Part shown: positions 5,550 through 7,502 of the stretch, piece by piece
How the letters are laid out: each line of letters begins with the position of its first letter
Position numbering within the stretch: position 1 is the first letter of the stretch
Assembly (NCBI GenBank): GCA_040387035.1
Contig: JAZKEN010000113.1
Coordinates: 1-7,502 of the forward strand
Source of the DNA: Methylotenera_A sp040387035
Lineage (GTDB): Bacteria; Pseudomonadota; Gammaproteobacteria; Burkholderiales; Methylophilaceae
Length of the DNA: 7,502 bases
Direction: 5' to 3'
The notes under the pieces: model-generated
Told to the model about the DNA's origin: nothing
The model's input: only the letters and a program-made list of their open reading frames with translations
Database searches by the model: none
Position numbers and translations under genes: made by a program

Positions 5550-6164
5550 TTAAATATCGATTTTGGTAACTGAATCTAATTTTGTCGCAATGCAAGCGAT
5601 ATTGTCATCAATGCACTGCATTTTGGGGTCTATCTGGTTTGCAACCCATCCTTTTAAGCGACAATTTCTTGCTTTGATTGCTTCTACAGTCAATAAGGTG
5701 TGGTTGATGCAACCTAGTTTGATACCCACTATCACTATTATAGGGATGTTTAATGCCTTTGCCAAATCCGCCATATCACATGTGTTATTCAGCGGCACTA
5801 ACAACCCGCCGGCGCCTTCCACGATAACAATATCGGCCAGCTGACATAGGTCATCAAATGCTTGCTTGATTACACTGATTTCAACAGTGTTGCCTTCTTG
5901 TTGCGCGGCGATATGGGGTGCAATCGGCGCTTTAAAGCTATACGGATTGGTTAGCGAGCGCGGCGCTTTTACATTACCCGCCGCCTCCAGCTTCAACACA
6001 TCATCATTGACCCATTCACCGTCAACCCAATCGCAGCCGGCAGCAACAGGCTTCATACCCACCACTTTATAGCCTTGCGACACGTATTGCTGAATCAGCT
6101 TGCAGGCAATATAGGTTTTTCCTACGCCAGTATCGGTGCCTGTAATAAAAAATGCCTGCTGCAT
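5550..6164 (-). CDS. bioD: ATP-dependent dethiobiotin synthetase, apparently shortened at the C-terminus
   Basis: Closes the ureido ring of dethiobiotin from 7,8-diaminopelargonate, CO2 and ATP, the step before BioB. The start at 6164 gives MQQAFFITGTDTGVGKT, placing the P-loop at residues 9-17 as in the family, with GAG 6 nt upstream. An earlier in-frame ATG at 6212 would add 16 unrelated residues and overlap bioC by 41 bp, so it is rejected. Present are MKPVAAG (carboxylation-site Lys), NDDVLKLE, VEGAGGLLVPL, GIKLGCINH and GWVANQ with the adenine-binding Asn. After VAN only 28 residues remain, against 49 in E. coli, and the PLLGxIP segment plus the final helix are missing. It therefore has 204 residues against 225. 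It could still be active, since all P-loop and substrate residues remain, but the nucleotide pocket may be altered. Last gene of the bioH-bioC-bioD unit. Confidence 0.93.
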   Translation of the reverse strand: MQQAFFITGTDTGVGKTYIACKLIQQYVSQGYKVVGMKPVAAGCDWVDGEWVNDDVLKLEAAGNVKAPRSLTNPYSFKAPIAPHIAAQQEGNTVEISVIKQAFDDLCQLADIVIVEGAGGLLVPLNNTCDMADLAKALNIPIIVIVGIKLGCINHTLLTVEAIKARNCRLKGWVANQIDPKMQCIDDNIACIATKLDSVTKIDI

Positions 6165-6171
6165 TAATAGC

Positions 6172-7050
6172 TCATTTGTAGGTTTTGAATGTAATCGGTG
6201 AAACGCCAGCACCTAAATCCGGCTTAGTTTCGGCTTTCCAAGCGTGTCCATACACCACTTCAAACGTGGCTGGCAGCTTGCCTTCTGCCCTGAACTGCTC
6301 ATAGTTTTGCGCCAATTGTTGTAAAAAGCCACGTCCCAGCAAGCCGCGTGCACGTCCTTCGGTTGCGTTGTGCGCGCCGATGGCTTTTAAATCTTTCATC
6401 ACACTTTTCACATCATCATACGTTAGCGTATATCGCTCAACATCCAGCACGGGCGCGCTAAAACCAGCGCGGGTCAAGGCGTCGCCAATATCATGCATAT
6501 CGATAAAACGGCTGACATGTGTATTGCCGTTGTTCGTGGCGGCGCGCAATTCTTTTAAGGTATCAGGCCCAAAAGTGCTAAACATCAACAAGCCATTAGG
6601 CCTTAACGTACGGGAAATTTCGCCAAATGCGGCATCCAAATCATTGCACCACTGCAAGGCAAGATTCGACCACAGCATATCAAGGCTAGTGCTTGCGATT
6701 GGCAATTGCTCAATATCGGCACAGATCAGGTTTTTTTGCCTGAACAGTTTACTCAGGAATGGTTGCTGCTGATGCGTTTTTTGCAGCATGCCAAGTGCGA
6801 TATCCAGCGACACCACTTGCGCGCGGCCGAACTTTTTTTGCAACGCAAAAGTGCCATGCCCTGTGCCACAACCCGCATCCAGTATCACTTGTGGCTTGAT
6901 CTTGACTAAATCCAGGCGGCTAAGCATTTCGGTGCGAACCAGTTTTTGCAAGATGGCCGCCGCATCATAGGTTTGGGCGGCACGATCAAACGATGCGCGC
7001 ACGCGCGCCTTATCCATAAAATAACTATCTTGCACGTTTGACTCTGACAT
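6172..7050 (-). CDS. bioC: Malonyl-ACP O-methyltransferase
   Basis: Uses S-adenosylmethionine to methylate the free carboxyl of malonyl-ACP. The disguised starter can then be elongated by the fatty-acid synthase to pimeloyl-ACP methyl ester. The 292 residues show the BioC opening VRASFDRAAQTYDAAAILQ (about 17-35), the SAM motif VILDAGCGTG (55-64), the acidic D83 that contacts the SAM ribose, ADIEQLP (111-117), SNLALQW (128-134), GPDTLKELR (161-169), DMHDIGDAL and DLKAIGAHN. The last four blocks separate BioC from generic UbiE-like methyltransferases. Its ATG overlaps the bioH stop (TAATG at 7052-7048), so the two are translationally coupled; bioD starts 7 bp after its TGA. No clear Shine-Dalgarno sequence precedes it, which fits coupling. 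Confidence 0.96.
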   Translation of the reverse strand: MSESNVQDSYFMDKARVRASFDRAAQTYDAAAILQKLVRTEMLSRLDLVKIKPQVILDAGCGTGHGTFALQKKFGRAQVVSLDIALGMLQKTHQQQPFLSKLFRQKNLICADIEQLPIASTSLDMLWSNLALQWCNDLDAAFGEISRTLRPNGLLMFSTFGPDTLKELRAATNNGNTHVSRFIDMHDIGDALTRAGFSAPVLDVERYTLTYDDVKSVMKDLKAIGAHNATEGRARGLLGRGFLQQLAQNYEQFRAEGKLPATFEVVYGHAWKAETKPDLGAGVSPITFKTYK

Positions 7051-7502
7051 TAAGGTTCTAGAAATTGATTAAGCGCTGTGATAAATTGTTCTGGATGCGA
7101 GAGGAAAGGCGCATGCGCGCTACCGGACATGACACGTAAAAATCCATGCGGCAACTGTTGCATCATCCAATGCGCGGCCTGCACAGGTGCTAATGTGTCG
7201 CGATCGCCATGAATCAGCAAGGTGGGTTTGCGAATGTTGGCCACCTCATCACGTAAATCCGACTCTAATAGAATATGCAACGCACGTTGCAATGTGGTTT
7301 GCGTAGGCGTTGGTCGCGTTTCAAAGCTGGCGCGCAATTGCTTTAACGTGCTGCGTGCATCATCGGCTTTCATGCACTGCAGGGTTAAAAACTGCATGAT
7401 GGTGGCTTTGTAGTCACTATTGACATTCGCTGCAAAGGTCTCAAAATTGCCAGCCTCTATCCCCGCATCCCAGCCAGCTTTATTCACAAAACATGGCGTA
7501 GA
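7050..7502 (-). CDS. bioH: Pimeloyl-ACP methyl ester carboxylesterase, C-terminal part (5' end outside window)
   Basis: Alpha/beta hydrolase that removes the methyl group added by BioC, releasing methanol and pimeloyl-ACP and ending chain elongation. The frame is open to the right edge: the first residues are STPCFVNKAGWDAG, matching the SSPCF...W region in the middle of BioH. The GTG at 7487 is therefore internal and not the start. Of the catalytic triad, the Asp in HGDRDTLAP (7197-7199) and the His in SAHAPFLSHPEQF (7113-7115) are present; the GxSxG nucleophile Ser lies beyond the window. The 150-residue fragment ends in LNQFLEP. Its TAA overlaps the bioC ATG by one base, making this the upstream member of a bioH-bioC-bioD unit; the promoter lies outside. 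Confidence 0.94.
   Translation of the reverse strand, partial: STPCFVNKAGWDAGIEAGNFETFAANVNSDYKATIMQFLTLQCMKADDARSTLKQLRASFETRPTPTQTTLQRALHILLESDLRDEVANIRKPTLLIHGDRDTLAPVQAAHWMMQQLPHGFLRVMSGSAHAPFLSHPEQFITALNQFLEP

Noticed and set aside
6165..6212. Upstream in-frame ATG that would lengthen BioD by 16 residues
   Set aside because: The extension overlaps bioC by 41 bp, has no family resemblance and pushes the P-loop out of its usual position; the ATG at 6164 with GAG upstream fits better.
6368..6772. 134-codon open frame antisense to bioC
   Set aside because: It is the shadow of a well-supported gene, has no recognisable motif or ribosome-binding site, and reflects codon bias of bioC.
7485..7487. 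GTG as the start of BioH
   Set aside because: The frame stays open to the window edge and the residues before it (STPCF) match the middle of BioH, so the gene is cut by the window instead.

Overview
The window (7502 bp) reads as a chromosomal segment of a betaproteobacterium. Three things point there: the order leuS-lptE-holA-proA-nadD, the bioH-bioC-bioD cluster, and a short secreted protein with a VPxPAA-type PEP-CTERM tail. Together they suggest the Nitrosomonadales, most likely a Methylophilaceae (Methylotenera-like) methylotroph. The family-level guess is inference from gene order and protein style, not from a search.

Left block (1-4658, + strand): the 3' part of leuS (leucyl-tRNA synthetase), lptE (outer-membrane LPS-assembly lipoprotein), holA (DNA polymerase III delta subunit), proA (glutamate-5-semialdehyde dehydrogenase) and nadD (nicotinate-nucleotide adenylyltransferase). 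Spacing is tight (0, 23, 64 and 8 bp), so this is probably one housekeeping transcription unit, perhaps with an internal promoter just before proA. It ends at a strong symmetric hairpin terminator (4674-4707) that also serves the converging gene on the other strand.

Middle block (4726-5549, - strand): a single gene for a signal-peptide-bearing, cysteine-free, 202-residue protein with a C-terminal exosortase sorting signal. Its 195-bp upstream region is unusually structured. It holds a plausible sigma-70 promoter, a 16-bp palindrome touching the -35 box, and a perfect FNR/CRP-type box (TTGAT-N4-ATCAA). A related palindrome lies just behind the stop codon. The gene sits between two otherwise ordinary housekeeping clusters and looks like an accessory insertion.

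Right block (5550-7502, - strand): bioD, bioC and the 3' part of bioH, the late pimeloyl-ACP and dethiobiotin steps of biotin synthesis. BioC methylates the malonyl starter, BioH removes the methyl ester from pimeloyl-ACP, and BioD closes the ureido ring. The genes are tightly packed (1-bp overlap, then 7 bp) and are transcribed from beyond the right edge. BioD appears to lack the usual last ~20 residues, exactly where the middle block begins.

No tRNA, rRNA, CRISPR array, transposase or integrase is visible. The most interesting area is the PEP-CTERM gene with its flanking palindromes and the shortened bioD end.
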